From contig CAKMYZ010000007.1 in NCBI GenBank assembly GCA_929200255.1, forward strand, positions 1-64,000: DNA of 64,000 bases. The letters are read 5' to 3'. Positions 44,803 to 53,148 of the stretch are shown here, piece by piece (position 1 is the first letter of the stretch; each line of letters starts with the position of its first letter). The notes beneath the pieces were generated by a model. It did no database searches. It saw only the letters and a program-made list of their open reading frames with translations, and was not told the DNA's origin. Source of the DNA: an uncultured Alphaproteobacteria bacterium. Lineage in GTDB: Bacteria; Pseudomonadota; Alphaproteobacteria; Rhodobacterales; Rhodobacteraceae. Position numbers and translations under genes: made by a program.

Positions 44803-46560
44803 ATGTTGGGCCGATTGAATACGATGACGCGGGGGCGTGGCCGCGGGCGCTGGTATCTGCGTTTGACGGTGCTGGTGATTTGCCTGTTTGCGGTCATCGT
44901 CATCTATGTCTCAAACCAGGTGCTGACCAAGCGGTTTACAGAGACGATCAGCGACCGATCTGAGGTCCGGCTGGCGCTTTATGTCACCAATCTGATGAAC
45001 GAATTGCAGCGCAACTCGGTCGTGCCACAGCTGTTGTCGCGGGATCCGGAGCTGATTTTGGCGCTGGAGGGGCAGGATTACTCGCGCTCGACCGCGCGGC
45101 TTTTGTCCTTTGTGGACGAAATCGGAGCTGCATCGCTGACATTGCTGGACCGCGATGGGCGCACTGTCGCGGCCACTGATCGCAATGAGATCGGCCAGAT
45201 GCATCGCAATCAAGCCTATTTCGTGGATGCAGTGCGGACCAATCAGACGATTTATACCACCTTTGAGACCGAGGAAGGCGGCTATTCATTCATCTACTCA
45301 CGCCGGATTGAAAGCAGCCTTGGTTTCCTGGGTGTCTTGATGGTTGAGGTGGACACCGCCCGCCTTGAACGTGGCTGGGTCGGTGTTGCTGATGCGGTGC
45401 TGGTCACCGACGGCGATGGGACGATCATCATGGCGACAGAGCCGCGCTGGCGTGGTCTGATGGAAGAAGAGGCGTTGGCGCGCCGATCTGCGCCATCCGC
45501 GATTGAGCGGGCCATTCGCGTGACCCAAGGTTGGGCTGCATTGCCGGCGGACGCATATCTTGCGGGCGAGGCCGTGTTGCGCCGCGAAACGCGCGTGCCT
45601 CATCAGGGCTGGACGCTGGTCAGTTTCACGACCTATGCATCTGTCCGGGAGCGGGTGAATGGCATTCTGGCGCTTGAGGTGATGGGATTCGCGATCCTGT
45701 TGGCGCTGGTGTTCTGGACGACCTCGCGCAAGACTGCGTCGCGCCTGCTTTTCTTCCAACGCGAGTCAGCAGAGCTTCGCGCACTGAACCGACGCCTACA
45801 GCGGGAAATCGCCGAACGCGAGAAGGTTGAAAAGACCCTTCAGGTGGCCGAACAGACGATTGCGCAATCCTCAAAGCTTGCGGCCTTGGGTGAGATGTCA
45901 GCGGCGGTGAGCCACGAGTTGAACCAACCGCTTGCTGCGATGAAGACCTATCTGGCCGGTGCCCGCCTGCTGCTACAACGTGAACGCCCGGATGAGGCGT
46001 TATCGTCGTTCCAGCGCATTGATGATCTGCTGGGGCGGATGGGGGCGATCACCCGGCAACTCAAATCCTACGCGCGTAAAGGTGGAGAGGCCTTTGAGCC
46101 AGTAGATACAAGGGCTGCGGTGTCGACAGCCCTGGCCTTGATGGAACCGCAGTTGAAAACCCGGGCTGTCAATATTATCCGGACATTGCCGAATGAGCCG
46201 GTGATGATCCTTGGCGACCGGCTGCGTCTGGAACAGGTGATTATCAACCTTTTGCGCAATGCTCTGGACGCGACCAAGTCGGCAGCAAACCCCACGGTAG
46301 AGATCCTGTTGGCAGCCGGTGATACGGTCAGCATCCAGATTCGTGACAATGGCGAGGGCATCGAAAACCTCGACGAACTGTTTGAGCCATTTTACACGAC
46401 CAAACAACCTGGAGATGGGGTCGGTCTGGGGCTTGCTATCTCCTCTGGCATCGTGAACGATTTGGGGGGACGCCTGACTGCACGCAATGCGGTTGATGGC
46501 GGGGCTATATTCGAGGTGCAACTGCCGATTATGCGGCAGGACGTTGCCGCGGCAGAGTAA
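44803..46560 (+). CDS. dctB: C4-dicarboxylate sensor histidine kinase DctB
   Basis: 585 residues. Two membrane helices (about 22-40 and 285-305) flank a periplasmic double-PDC sensor (residues 45-280). A coiled coil (RALNRRLQREIAEREKVEKTL) leads to HisKA with AAVSHELNQPLAAMKTYL, then the ATPase domain with NLLRNALDA, DNGEGI and GDGVGLGLAIS. It senses C4-dicarboxylates and phosphorylates DctD, encoded 11 bp downstream. A GTG/ATG-rich start leaves the first ten residues uncertain (ATG 44803 or 44821). Confidence 0.92.
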   Translation: MLGRLNTMTRGRGRGRWYLRLTVLVICLFAVIVIYVSNQVLTKRFTETISDRSEVRLALYVTNLMNELQRNSVVPQLLSRDPELILALEGQDYSRSTARLLSFVDEIGAASLTLLDRDGRTVAATDRNEIGQMHRNQAYFVDAVRTNQTIYTTFETEEGGYSFIYSRRIESSLGFLGVLMVEVDTARLERGWVGVADAVLVTDGDGTIIMATEPRWRGLMEEEALARRSAPSAIERAIRVTQGWAALPADAYLAGEAVLRRETRVPHQGWTLVSFTTYASVRERVNGILALEVMGFAILLALVFWTTSRKTASRLLFFQRESAELRALNRRLQREIAEREKVEKTLQVAEQTIAQSSKLAALGEMSAAVSHELNQPLAAMKTYLAGARLLLQRERPDEALSSFQRIDDLLGRMGAITRQLKSYARKGGEAFEPVDTRAAVSTALALMEPQLKTRAVNIIRTLPNEPVMILGDRLRLEQVIINLLRNALDATKSAANPTVEILLAAGDTVSIQIRDNGEGIENLDELFEPFYTTKQPGDGVGLGLAISSGIVNDLGGRLTARNAVDGGAIFEVQLPIMRQDVAAAE

Positions 46561-46571
46561 GGAAGAAGATC

Positions 46572-47903
46572 ATGAACAAGGTCATGAAAATCGCGATTGT
46601 CGATGACGAAAAAGATATGCGTCAGTCGATTTCACAGTGGCTGGCCCTGTCGGGTTTTGACACTGAAACTTTTGCTTCGGCTGAGGATGCACTGAAGGGG
46701 CTGGGAAATGACTACCCCGGTATCGTGGTCAGCGACATCAAGATGCCCGGTATGGATGGTATGCAGTTTCTTAAGAAGCTTAAGGGCCTTGATAGCAGCC
46801 TGCCTGTGATCATGATCACAGGCCACGGCGATGTGCCGATGGCGGTTGAGGCGATGCGCGTTGGCGCATTCGATTTTCTGGAGAAACCATTCAACCCTGA
46901 TCGTATGACCGAATTGGCCAAAAAGGCCACGCAAGCCCGCCGCCTGACCCTGGACAACCGTGTGCTGCGGCGGGAACTGTCGGACGGTTCCGCCATTATC
47001 AAGAAACTCATCGGGCAGTCGCAGCCGATGGAGCGCCTCAAGGAAGATATTCTTGATTTGGGGCAGGCTGACGGCCACGTGCTTGTTGAAGGTGAAACCG
47101 GGACCGGCAAGACGCTTGTTGCACATGCCCTGCATGCAGTGGGTGCGCGCGCGAACAAGAAATTCGTCCTGCTCAGCTGTTCGGCCTATGATGAGGAAAC
47201 ATTGGGCCGCATCATCTTTGGCCCGGCCCGGGACGACGAGCCGATCCCGGCAATTGAAGAGGCCCGCGGTGGCACGCTGGTGCTGGAAGATATCGAAGCG
47301 CTCAGCCACGCATTGCAGGCGCGTTTGCTGACCGCGATCAATGAACAGGGCACACCTGCCGAAACGCGGATTGTGGCGATCTGCAACCTGCAAGAGCAGG
47401 ACAAGACCTGCGAAAGTGTCTTGCGTCCCGATTTGTTTTACCGTCTGGCTGCTTTGCGCATCACGGTGCCGCCATTGCGCCAGCGCGGCGAGGATATTCT
47501 GTCGCTCTTTACCCGTCTGGGCGAACAGTTCGCTGAAGAGTACGGTTGCGAGGCCCCCGAGGTGAATGCGCAGGAAGCTGCACAATTGTTGCAAGCCCCA
47601 TGGCCGGGCAACGTGCGTCAGTTGATCAACGTGGCAGAGCGTGCGGTGCTGCAGAACCGCCGGGGCACAGGCTCCATCGCATCACTGCTGATGGCTGATA
47701 CCGAAGAAACCAAGCCCGCGATGACAACCGAAGGCAAGCCGTTGAAAGAGTTCGTCGAGGCCTTTGAGCGGATGTTGATTGATAACACGATGCGCCGCCA
47801 CAAGGGATCAATCGTTTCCGTGATGGAAGAACTATGCCTGCCGCGCCGGACCCTGAACGAGAAGATGGCGAAATATGGATTGCAGCGCTCTGACTACCTT
47901 TAG
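46572..47903 (+). CDS. dctD: DctD-type response regulator lacking the sigma-54 GAFTGA motif
   Basis: 443 residues. The receiver has VSDIKMPGMDG with the phospho-Asp. The AAA+ domain has Walker A GETGTGKT, a Walker B-like GGTLVLEDIE, and RPDLFYRLAALRITVPPLRQR. The C-terminal Fis-type HTH is GSIVSVMEELCLPRRTLNEKMAKYGL. Between Walker A and B, where NtrC-family activators have ESELFG...GAFTGA, this protein reads YDEETLGRIIFGPARDDE, so the loop that grips sigma-54 is missing. It may act with sigma-70, like Rhodobacter NtrC. Paired with dctB. The 3' end overlaps the convergent dioxygenase gene by 4 bp. Confidence 0.9.
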   Translation: MNKVMKIAIVDDEKDMRQSISQWLALSGFDTETFASAEDALKGLGNDYPGIVVSDIKMPGMDGMQFLKKLKGLDSSLPVIMITGHGDVPMAVEAMRVGAFDFLEKPFNPDRMTELAKKATQARRLTLDNRVLRRELSDGSAIIKKLIGQSQPMERLKEDILDLGQADGHVLVEGETGTGKTLVAHALHAVGARANKKFVLLSCSAYDEETLGRIIFGPARDDEPIPAIEEARGGTLVLEDIEALSHALQARLLTAINEQGTPAETRIVAICNLQEQDKTCESVLRPDLFYRLAALRITVPPLRQRGEDILSLFTRLGEQFAEEYGCEAPEVNAQEAAQLLQAPWPGNVRQLINVAERAVLQNRRGTGSIASLLMADTEETKPAMTTEGKPLKEFVEAFERMLIDNTMRRHKGSIVSVMEELCLPRRTLNEKMAKYGLQRSDYL

Positions 47904-48727
47904 GGGGCGTTTAATCGGCATCCTTCCACGGTGACCCGGTGCATATAACGCCGGTGCCCCTGGTAGTCGTTGATGGCCTTGTGCCATGTTGCGCGGTTGT
48001 CCCACATCGTGACGTCACCGGGTTGCCATCTGACCCGGCATTGGAACTCTGGCTTTTGGCAATGGGTGTAAAGCATCTGGAGCAGGGCATCAGATTCGGC
48101 ATTGGCCAAGCCATCAATGTGGGTCGTGAACTGCGGATTGACATAGAGACCAAGGCGTCCTGACAAGGGATGTTTGATCACGACAGGATGCAGCGCGTCT
48201 TGGGTTGCAAGCTCGGCATTGCCGACACGGCCCGACGTGACACTTTCCGCATCGGCCTGGCTTGGCCCAAAAACATGGCGCGATGAATGCCAGGCAGAAA
48301 GGCCCTCAAGCATGGATTTGAAACGGTCGCTTAGGGCGTCATAGGCCGCACCCATGGAACAAAAGACCGTATCGCCACCCGCGGGCGGGGTTTCAATCGC
48401 ATGCAGGATCGATCCCATGGCAGGGATCTGATCGTAGGCATGATCAGTGTGCCAGTCTTCGCCGATGGCCCCTTGCTGATTAGGTTCCTTGAGAACGATA
48501 GCGATCTCCGGATGGTTGGTGAGAGGGGTGAAGAAACGATTGACGTTGACGGAGCCAAAGCGCCGCGCAAAGCTGAGCAGGTCATCCGGGGTCAGGTCTT
48601 GCGCCCGCAATATGATGACCGAGAACCGCGTGAAAGCTGTTTCGATCTCAGCGAATTGCGCAGGATCCTTGAGGTTCGCATCAAATATCTCGGCGCCTAG
48701 CCTGCCGGTGAGGGGTGCAATCTTCAC
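47900..48727 (-). CDS. TauD/TfdA-family 2-oxoglutarate dioxygenase
   Basis: 275 residues. WHTDHAYD supplies the iron ligands His and Asp, the distal His is in RYMHRVTVEG, and the 2-oxoglutarate Arg lies in the same strand. The N-terminal RLGAEIFDANLKDP fits TauD (GAEI.G.DL). Members hydroxylate taurine, sulfonates, 2,4-D or other acids. With no sulfonate transport genes nearby, the substrate is open. Upstream is a TTGA-N6-TCAA box. AGGAGA precedes the start. Confidence 0.85.
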   Translation of the reverse strand: MKIAPLTGRLGAEIFDANLKDPAQFAEIETAFTRFSVIILRAQDLTPDDLLSFARRFGSVNVNRFFTPLTNHPEIAIVLKEPNQQGAIGEDWHTDHAYDQIPAMGSILHAIETPPAGGDTVFCSMGAAYDALSDRFKSMLEGLSAWHSSRHVFGPSQADAESVTSGRVGNAELATQDALHPVVIKHPLSGRLGLYVNPQFTTHIDGLANAESDALLQMLYTHCQKPEFQCRVRWQPGDVTMWDNRATWHKAINDYQGHRRYMHRVTVEGCRLNAP

Positions 48728-49227
48728 GGACTTCTCCTGTAAAATACCCCGTCCTTAGGAGGCGAAAGGGCTTTCCCTTTTGTTGGCATGTGCTTGATCG
48801 GCGTCAAGTCCTCATCCCGGCAGCAGCCCATCATCAGCCATCACATCAAATTGGCATTGTAATGGAGTACCAACCTCCCTTATGTAGGTCGTACGGATGC
48901 TCGCGCGACAGTTGCGCGGTGACATTCGATAGAAATTCTCTGTTGCGTGACTGGCCATAATCCAGAACCCAACAGCTGATTTGATCCTTTGGGATCAGGA
49001 GAAAGCCCTGCGTCGCGCATTCAACGCCGACCGGGCCATGAACGGGCCCCTGGACAGTCGGGGTCGGAGCAGAAACGCGATGCAACGCGCGCTAAACATG
49101 AGGCAAGATGCAGCCGCCCCAAGGGGCGCTGGCACTGTCCGCGTGCAGCAGATCGCCTTAATTAGACATATAACACGGACAACAGCACCCCCAGGGGCGC
49201 CGCCGCGGTTATATGCGAACGGACAAT
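48728..49227. other. 500-bp control region between dioxygenase gene and rne
   Basis: No convincing gene. It holds the FNR-type box (48794-48807), a dyad TGATCC-TTTG-GGATCA (48982-48997), and a GC-rich hairpin around CGCCCC-AA-GGGGCG (about 49111-49124). The last two lie on the rne side and suggest a long structured leader, as expected for an rne message that controls its own decay. Confidence 0.5.
48794..48807. promoter_or_regulatory. FNR/CRP-type box upstream of the TauD-like gene
   Basis: TTGATCGGCGTCAA fits TTGA-N6-TCAA exactly, and its complement TTGACGCCGATCAA fits the FnrL style. It lies about 67 bp before the dioxygenase start. Oxygen-dependent control is inferred. Confidence 0.45.
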
Positions 49228-51852
49228 ATGCCAAAGAAAATGCTAATCGATGCCACACACGCGGAAGAAACCCGCGTTGTTGTGGTCGACGGGAACAAAG
49301 TCGAAGAATTTGATTTTGAAAGCCAGTTCAAGCGCCAGCTTGCAGGCAATATCTACCTTGCAAAGGTAACACGGGTCGAACCGTCGCTGCAGGCGGCTTT
49401 TGTCGACTATGGCGGCAATCGCCATGGTTTCCTTGCTTTCTCGGAAATTCACCCGGACTACTACCAGATCCCTGTCGCCGACCGCGAAGCGCTGATCGCC
49501 GAAGAAAAAGCCTATGCCGAAAGTCTGAAGGCCGAAGCCGACGCTGAAGAAGAGAAACCCAAACCCAAGCGCCGCCGCCGCAGTAAGGCGAAGGCGGCCG
49601 ATGTCGCGACCGATGATGCGGTCGTCACGGAAGAGGTGGAAACGCCAGAGGATGAAACCTCGGGCGATATCGCTGGTATGGAAACCATCGATGTGGACGA
49701 CGGTGAAGAGGGCAGCTCGCCCATGGAGCTGGTCGCCGAAACCCCGGTGGAAACCCCTGCGGCCGGCGAGGAAGACGGCGGCGAGGATGACGATGATCAC
49801 CCGCAGTCTGACCCAAAAAGCAAAGATGACAGCATCGAAAGTGTCGCCGAAGAAGACGACACCGATGAGGTCCGGCCAGTGCGCAAACCGCGCCCCAAGC
49901 GATATAAGATTCAGGAAGTCATCAAGGTTCGCCAGATCCTGCTTATCCAGGTTGTGAAAGAAGAACGCGGCAACAAGGGTGCAGCCCTGACCACATATCT
50001 TTCGCTGGCAGGTCGTTACTGCGTTCTGATGCCAAACACGGCGCGTGGCGGCGGCATCAGCCGCAAGATCACCAATGCCGCCGACCGCAAGAAGCTCAAG
50101 GAAATTGCAGGATCAATGACCGTGCCGGATGGTGCAGGTCTGATCATCCGCACCGCCGGATCGCAACGTACCAAGGCCGAGATCAAGCGCGATTATGAAT
50201 ACCTGCAACGCATGTGGGAACAAATTCGCGAGTTGACGTTGAAATCAACGGCGCCGGCCAAAATCTATGAAGAAGGTGACCTGATCAAACGTTCGATCCG
50301 TGATCTTTACTCCAAAGAGATCGACGAGGTGATCGTCGCAGGTGAGGCGGGCTATCGGACCGCTAAGGACTTCATGAAAATGATCATGCCGTCCCACGCC
50401 AAGAACGTAAAATACTACAGCGAGCAGCTGCCGCTTTATGCGCGCTATCAGGTCGAAGGCTACCTGAACGGTATGTTTAACCCGACGGTCCAACTGCCAT
50501 CCGGCGGTTACATCGTGATCGGGATCACTGAGGCGCTTGTGGCCATCGATGTGAACTCAGGTCGTGCCACCAAGGAAGGCTCGATCGAGCAGACCGCAAC
50601 CAAGACCAATCTTGAAGCCGCCGATGAAGTTGCACGTCAATTGCGCCTGCGTGACCTTGCGGGCCTGATCGTCATCGACTTTATCGATATGGACGAGCGC
50701 CGGAACAACATCGCTGTTGAAAAACGCTTCAAGGACAAGTTGAAGACCGACCGCGCCCGCATTCAGGTGGGACGTATTTCCGGCTTTGGCCTGATGGAAA
50801 TGTCACGCCAGCGCCTGCGCCCGGGGATGCTGGAAGCCACGACACAAATGTGCCCGCATTGTCACGGAACGGGCCTGCTGCGCTCTGACGACAACGTGTC
50901 CCTGTCGATTCTGCGCTCCTTGGAAGAAGAAGGTGTGCGTGGCCGCTCAAAGGAAGTGCTGGTCAAGGCGCCGATCTCTATCGCCAACTTCCTGATGAAC
51001 GGCAAGCGCGAACATATTGCCGATATCGAGGCGCGTTATGGCATGTCCGTGCGGATCGAATGTGATCCGACACTGGTGTCACCAGACTATGCGATCGAAA
51101 AATTTAAAACAGCAACGCGCTCTGTGCCTGAAGTTGCGGCAATTGATAGCACATCGGTGATCATGGATGATGTTGACGCGGGCGTGATCATTGATCCGAT
51201 TGAGGATGAGGCTGAATCTCAAAACGCCGACGGCAATGACGGTGAAGAGCGGCCCAAGCGCAAGCGTCGGCGTCGCCGCCGCCGCCGGGGTGGCGGTGGC
51301 AATGGTGAAAACCAGCAGCAGACCGAGGGCGGTGACGCACAATCCGGCGAAGCTGCGCAAGAGGTGCAGCCGACAGAGGCAAAAGTGGATGACGCCGCGG
51401 AGGTCAAATCTGACGCCGATGCAGCACCTAAGGCCGAAGAGAAGCCCAAGCGCACAAGGGCGCGCCGCAAGAAGGCGGATGATGCGGAAGCCGTGGATGA
51501 GGCGCATGCCGTAGAGGAAACACCTGCTCCAAAGAAGCGGACCCGTAGCCGTAAAAAGCCAGTTGCCGCTGATCCGGCAGGTGATGAGGCCCCCGCGGCA
51601 GAGCCCGCTCCTCAGGCCGAAGCCCCGGCTGTCGAGGAGAAGCCAAAGCCCAAACGTCGCAGCCGCGCCAAGCCAAAGGTTGAGGATGTCATGGCTGCTG
51701 TTTCAGCCCCAGCGGTCGAAGCTGCCAAGGCAGAACCTGCCGCTGAAGCGGCGCCAGTGCCCGCAGCACCACAGGATTCGGGAGCACCAGCGGAAAAACC
51801 AGCCTCGGACGATAAGCCCAAGCGCAAGGGTTGGTGGTCGCTGGGCCGCTAG
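49228..51852 (+). CDS. rne: Ribonuclease E
   Basis: 874 residues from ATG 49228 (MPKKMLIDATHAEETRV); ATG 49213 is possible. The S1 domain is interrupted by an acidic/basic insertion (about residues 95-220), normal for alphaproteobacterial RNase E. The catalytic DNase I-like site has VAIDVNSGR and IDFIDMDERR (the two metal-binding Asp). CPHCHGTG is the zinc link that joins dimers. The C-terminal 270 residues are disordered and hold Arg-rich runs (RRRRRRRRGGGG type) and Ala/Pro/Lys repeats, the RNA- and partner-binding scaffold of the degradosome. It initiates mRNA decay and processes rRNA and tRNA. Confidence 0.96.
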   Translation: MPKKMLIDATHAEETRVVVVDGNKVEEFDFESQFKRQLAGNIYLAKVTRVEPSLQAAFVDYGGNRHGFLAFSEIHPDYYQIPVADREALIAEEKAYAESLKAEADAEEEKPKPKRRRRSKAKAADVATDDAVVTEEVETPEDETSGDIAGMETIDVDDGEEGSSPMELVAETPVETPAAGEEDGGEDDDDHPQSDPKSKDDSIESVAEEDDTDEVRPVRKPRPKRYKIQEVIKVRQILLIQVVKEERGNKGAALTTYLSLAGRYCVLMPNTARGGGISRKITNAADRKKLKEIAGSMTVPDGAGLIIRTAGSQRTKAEIKRDYEYLQRMWEQIRELTLKSTAPAKIYEEGDLIKRSIRDLYSKEIDEVIVAGEAGYRTAKDFMKMIMPSHAKNVKYYSEQLPLYARYQVEGYLNGMFNPTVQLPSGGYIVIGITEALVAIDVNSGRATKEGSIEQTATKTNLEAADEVARQLRLRDLAGLIVIDFIDMDERRNNIAVEKRFKDKLKTDRARIQVGRISGFGLMEMSRQRLRPGMLEATTQMCPHCHGTGLLRSDDNVSLSILRSLEEEGVRGRSKEVLVKAPISIANFLMNGKREHIADIEARYGMSVRIECDPTLVSPDYAIEKFKTATRSVPEVAAIDSTSVIMDDVDAGVIIDPIEDEAESQNADGNDGEERPKRKRRRRRRRRGGGGNGENQQQTEGGDAQSGEAAQEVQPTEAKVDDAAEVKSDADAAPKAEEKPKRTRARRKKADDAEAVDEAHAVEETPAPKKRTRSRKKPVAADPAGDEAPAAEPAPQAEAPAVEEKPKPKRRSRAKPKVEDVMAAVSAPAVEAAKAEPAAEAAPVPAAPQDSGAPAEKPASDDKPKRKGWWSLGR

Positions 51853-51875
51853 ACCCGGGCCACAGGCCCAAAATC

Positions 51876-51908
51876 AAAGGCGCCGCCCCATTGGTAGGCG
51901 GCGCCTTT
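51876..51908. terminator. Bidirectional terminator between rne and tusA-like gene
   Basis: AAAGGCGCCGCC pairs perfectly with GGCGGCGCCTTT around nine bases, with A and T tracts on both sides, suitable for both convergent genes. Confidence 0.9.
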
Positions 51909-51923
51909 CGTTGAGGTTCAGCC

Positions 51924-52151
51924 TCAGCCCCTCTGGATAAAATAGTACCGACCGCCCGGGCCGTCTTCGCTGGCTAGCAGGGCATGCCCTGCCTCGGCAC
52001 AGAAATGCGGCACGTCGATCACGGCTGCCGGGTCATCCGCCAGCATCCGCAGCACTTGTCCAGACTGAAGGGCCTGCAAGCGCTTACGGGCTTTGAGCAC
52101 AGGCAGGGGGCACAACAACCCCATCGCATCTAGATCAGCGTCAAATGTCAT
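51924..52151 (-). CDS. TusA-family sulfurtransferase
   Basis: 75 residues from ATG 52151; the frame to 52232 adds 27 unlike residues. GLLCPLPVLKARKRL is the TusA motif with the sulfur-carrying Cys, and DDPAAVIDVPHFCAEAGH is the second conserved part. Such proteins relay persulfide sulfur for tRNA thiolation or other uses. It is a single gene facing rne. Confidence 0.88.
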   Translation of the reverse strand: MTFDADLDAMGLLCPLPVLKARKRLQALQSGQVLRMLADDPAAVIDVPHFCAEAGHALLASEDGPGGRYYFIQRG

Positions 52152-52498
52152 ATCCGGCGAGGTAAAGCATTTTGCGTGGCAAGTGAAACCCAATTCGCGA
52201 CCTTTTTTCGGCCATTGAACAGGGGCCATCACGAGCTTGGGGGCCGTTGATCAGGGCGTTGACAGCGATCAAAGGAGAGCTTTGCGAGATAGCACAGGGG
52301 TAGGGATGTCCGGCTTGTGGAGTTTTTACGGTTCCCAAGTATCACGCGATTGGCCTTAAAGGGTGATTGTGCGCTGAGCGCTGCCAAACTGCGCGCATTT
52401 CTAGGTGCCACCAGGTTGCCGCGATCCGTTAAATGCAAAACCTCAGATTTGATCTGAGCATACGTCAGTCCCACAATTGTCTGGCGCCGCTGTTCGGA
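52152..52498. other. Intergenic stretch
   Basis: No gene-like frame is seen in about 350 bases. The only structure is the terminator at 52442-52458 for the gene at 52499. Confidence 0.5.
52442..52458 (-). terminator. Terminator of the small gene at 52499
   Basis: CTCAGAT-TTG-ATCTGAG is a perfect 7-bp stem. On the minus strand it is followed by GTTTTGC. Confidence 0.65.
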
Positions 52499-52771
52499 TC
52501 AATTCTTGAGATTAAAGATCTGCTGCCCGTCTTCGGTACGTTGTGTCACGACAATGTCGCCGCCGTCATCGATGATCTGTCGGATCATACCGCGTGCCTG
52601 CGCTGCGGTACATTTTGTTATCGCCATCAGTTCATTGATGGACGCCCCTTGAGGTTGTCGCAATAGAATAGCAGTCCGTTCCTTCTGTTGCGCGGTACTG
52701 AGGTTTTTGCAGGGCTGATTGGTTGTTTCTGGCGTTCCTGTGGGCCAGCCATAGAGTTCGCAGTTGGACAT
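52499..52771 (-). CDS. Small winged-helix-like protein (DUF3489-like)
   Basis: 90 residues from ATG 52771; longer readings to 52906 look non-coding. Residues 30-90 form a winged-helix pattern: QKERTAILLRQPQGASINELMAITKC, then AARGMIRQ-type recognition helix and a strand pair ending QQIFNLKN. This resembles DUF3489 proteins, short putative DNA-binding proteins. It has its own terminator and lies in a patch of eroded DNA. Function unknown. Confidence 0.55.
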   Translation of the reverse strand: MSNCELYGWPTGTPETTNQPCKNLSTAQQKERTAILLRQPQGASINELMAITKCTAAQARGMIRQIIDDGGDIVVTQRTEDGQQIFNLKN

Positions 52772-53148
52772 TTTGAGTTTACCTTGCCGTCTTGTGCGGT
52801 CGTCTATGTGTCTACGAACCAAGTTCCGAAGCGGCCTACAGCGCCCAGAAACCTGGACGCGGATATGACCCTTCACAATTGAACGCTTTGAGATAGCCGG
52901 CGGCATTGATCATCGGATCAATACCCGTCTGGTCAGCGTCGAATTGTACATGGTTCAGCGCGGGAAACAGGAGGCAGGGTGCGCCATACTCGTTAAACGT
53001 GTATTCCTTAGACCACCCAAAGGTGTTTCAAATTCTTCACAATTGAGTCTTTGTCTGGGCCATATGGTGCGCGATGCGATCGCTATCGCCACTTTTTCAT
53101 GAACAAAGCCGCGTTGCGGCAGGTTCCCTGCGACAACGCGGCGCCTGT
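52772..53148. other. Eroded stretch with a 12-bp direct repeat
   Basis: CTTCACAATTGA occurs at 52871-52882 and again at 53035-53046, 164 bp apart. Apart from the minus-strand remnant at 52836-53025 I see no gene. Confidence 0.4.
52836..53025 (-). pseudogene. Startless open frame, possible gene remnant
   Basis: The minus strand is open for about 60 codons, reading FGWSKEYTFNEYGAPCLLFP and then ALNHVQFDADQTGIDPMINA before GYLKAF...GSYPRPGFWAL and a stop. Composition looks protein-like, but there is no start codon or ribosome site and I recognise no family. It may be the end of a lost gene or chance. Confidence 0.25.

Noticed and set aside
48765-48780. Hairpin AAAGGG-CTTT-CCCTTT with T run
   Set aside because: It lies upstream of the minus-strand dioxygenase gene and no plus-strand transcript is expected to end there; treated as chance or leader structure.
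48981-49313. Plus-strand frame of 110 codons running into rne
   Set aside because: Overlaps the rne start in another frame, has Arg/Ala-rich random composition, and lies in what looks like a leader.
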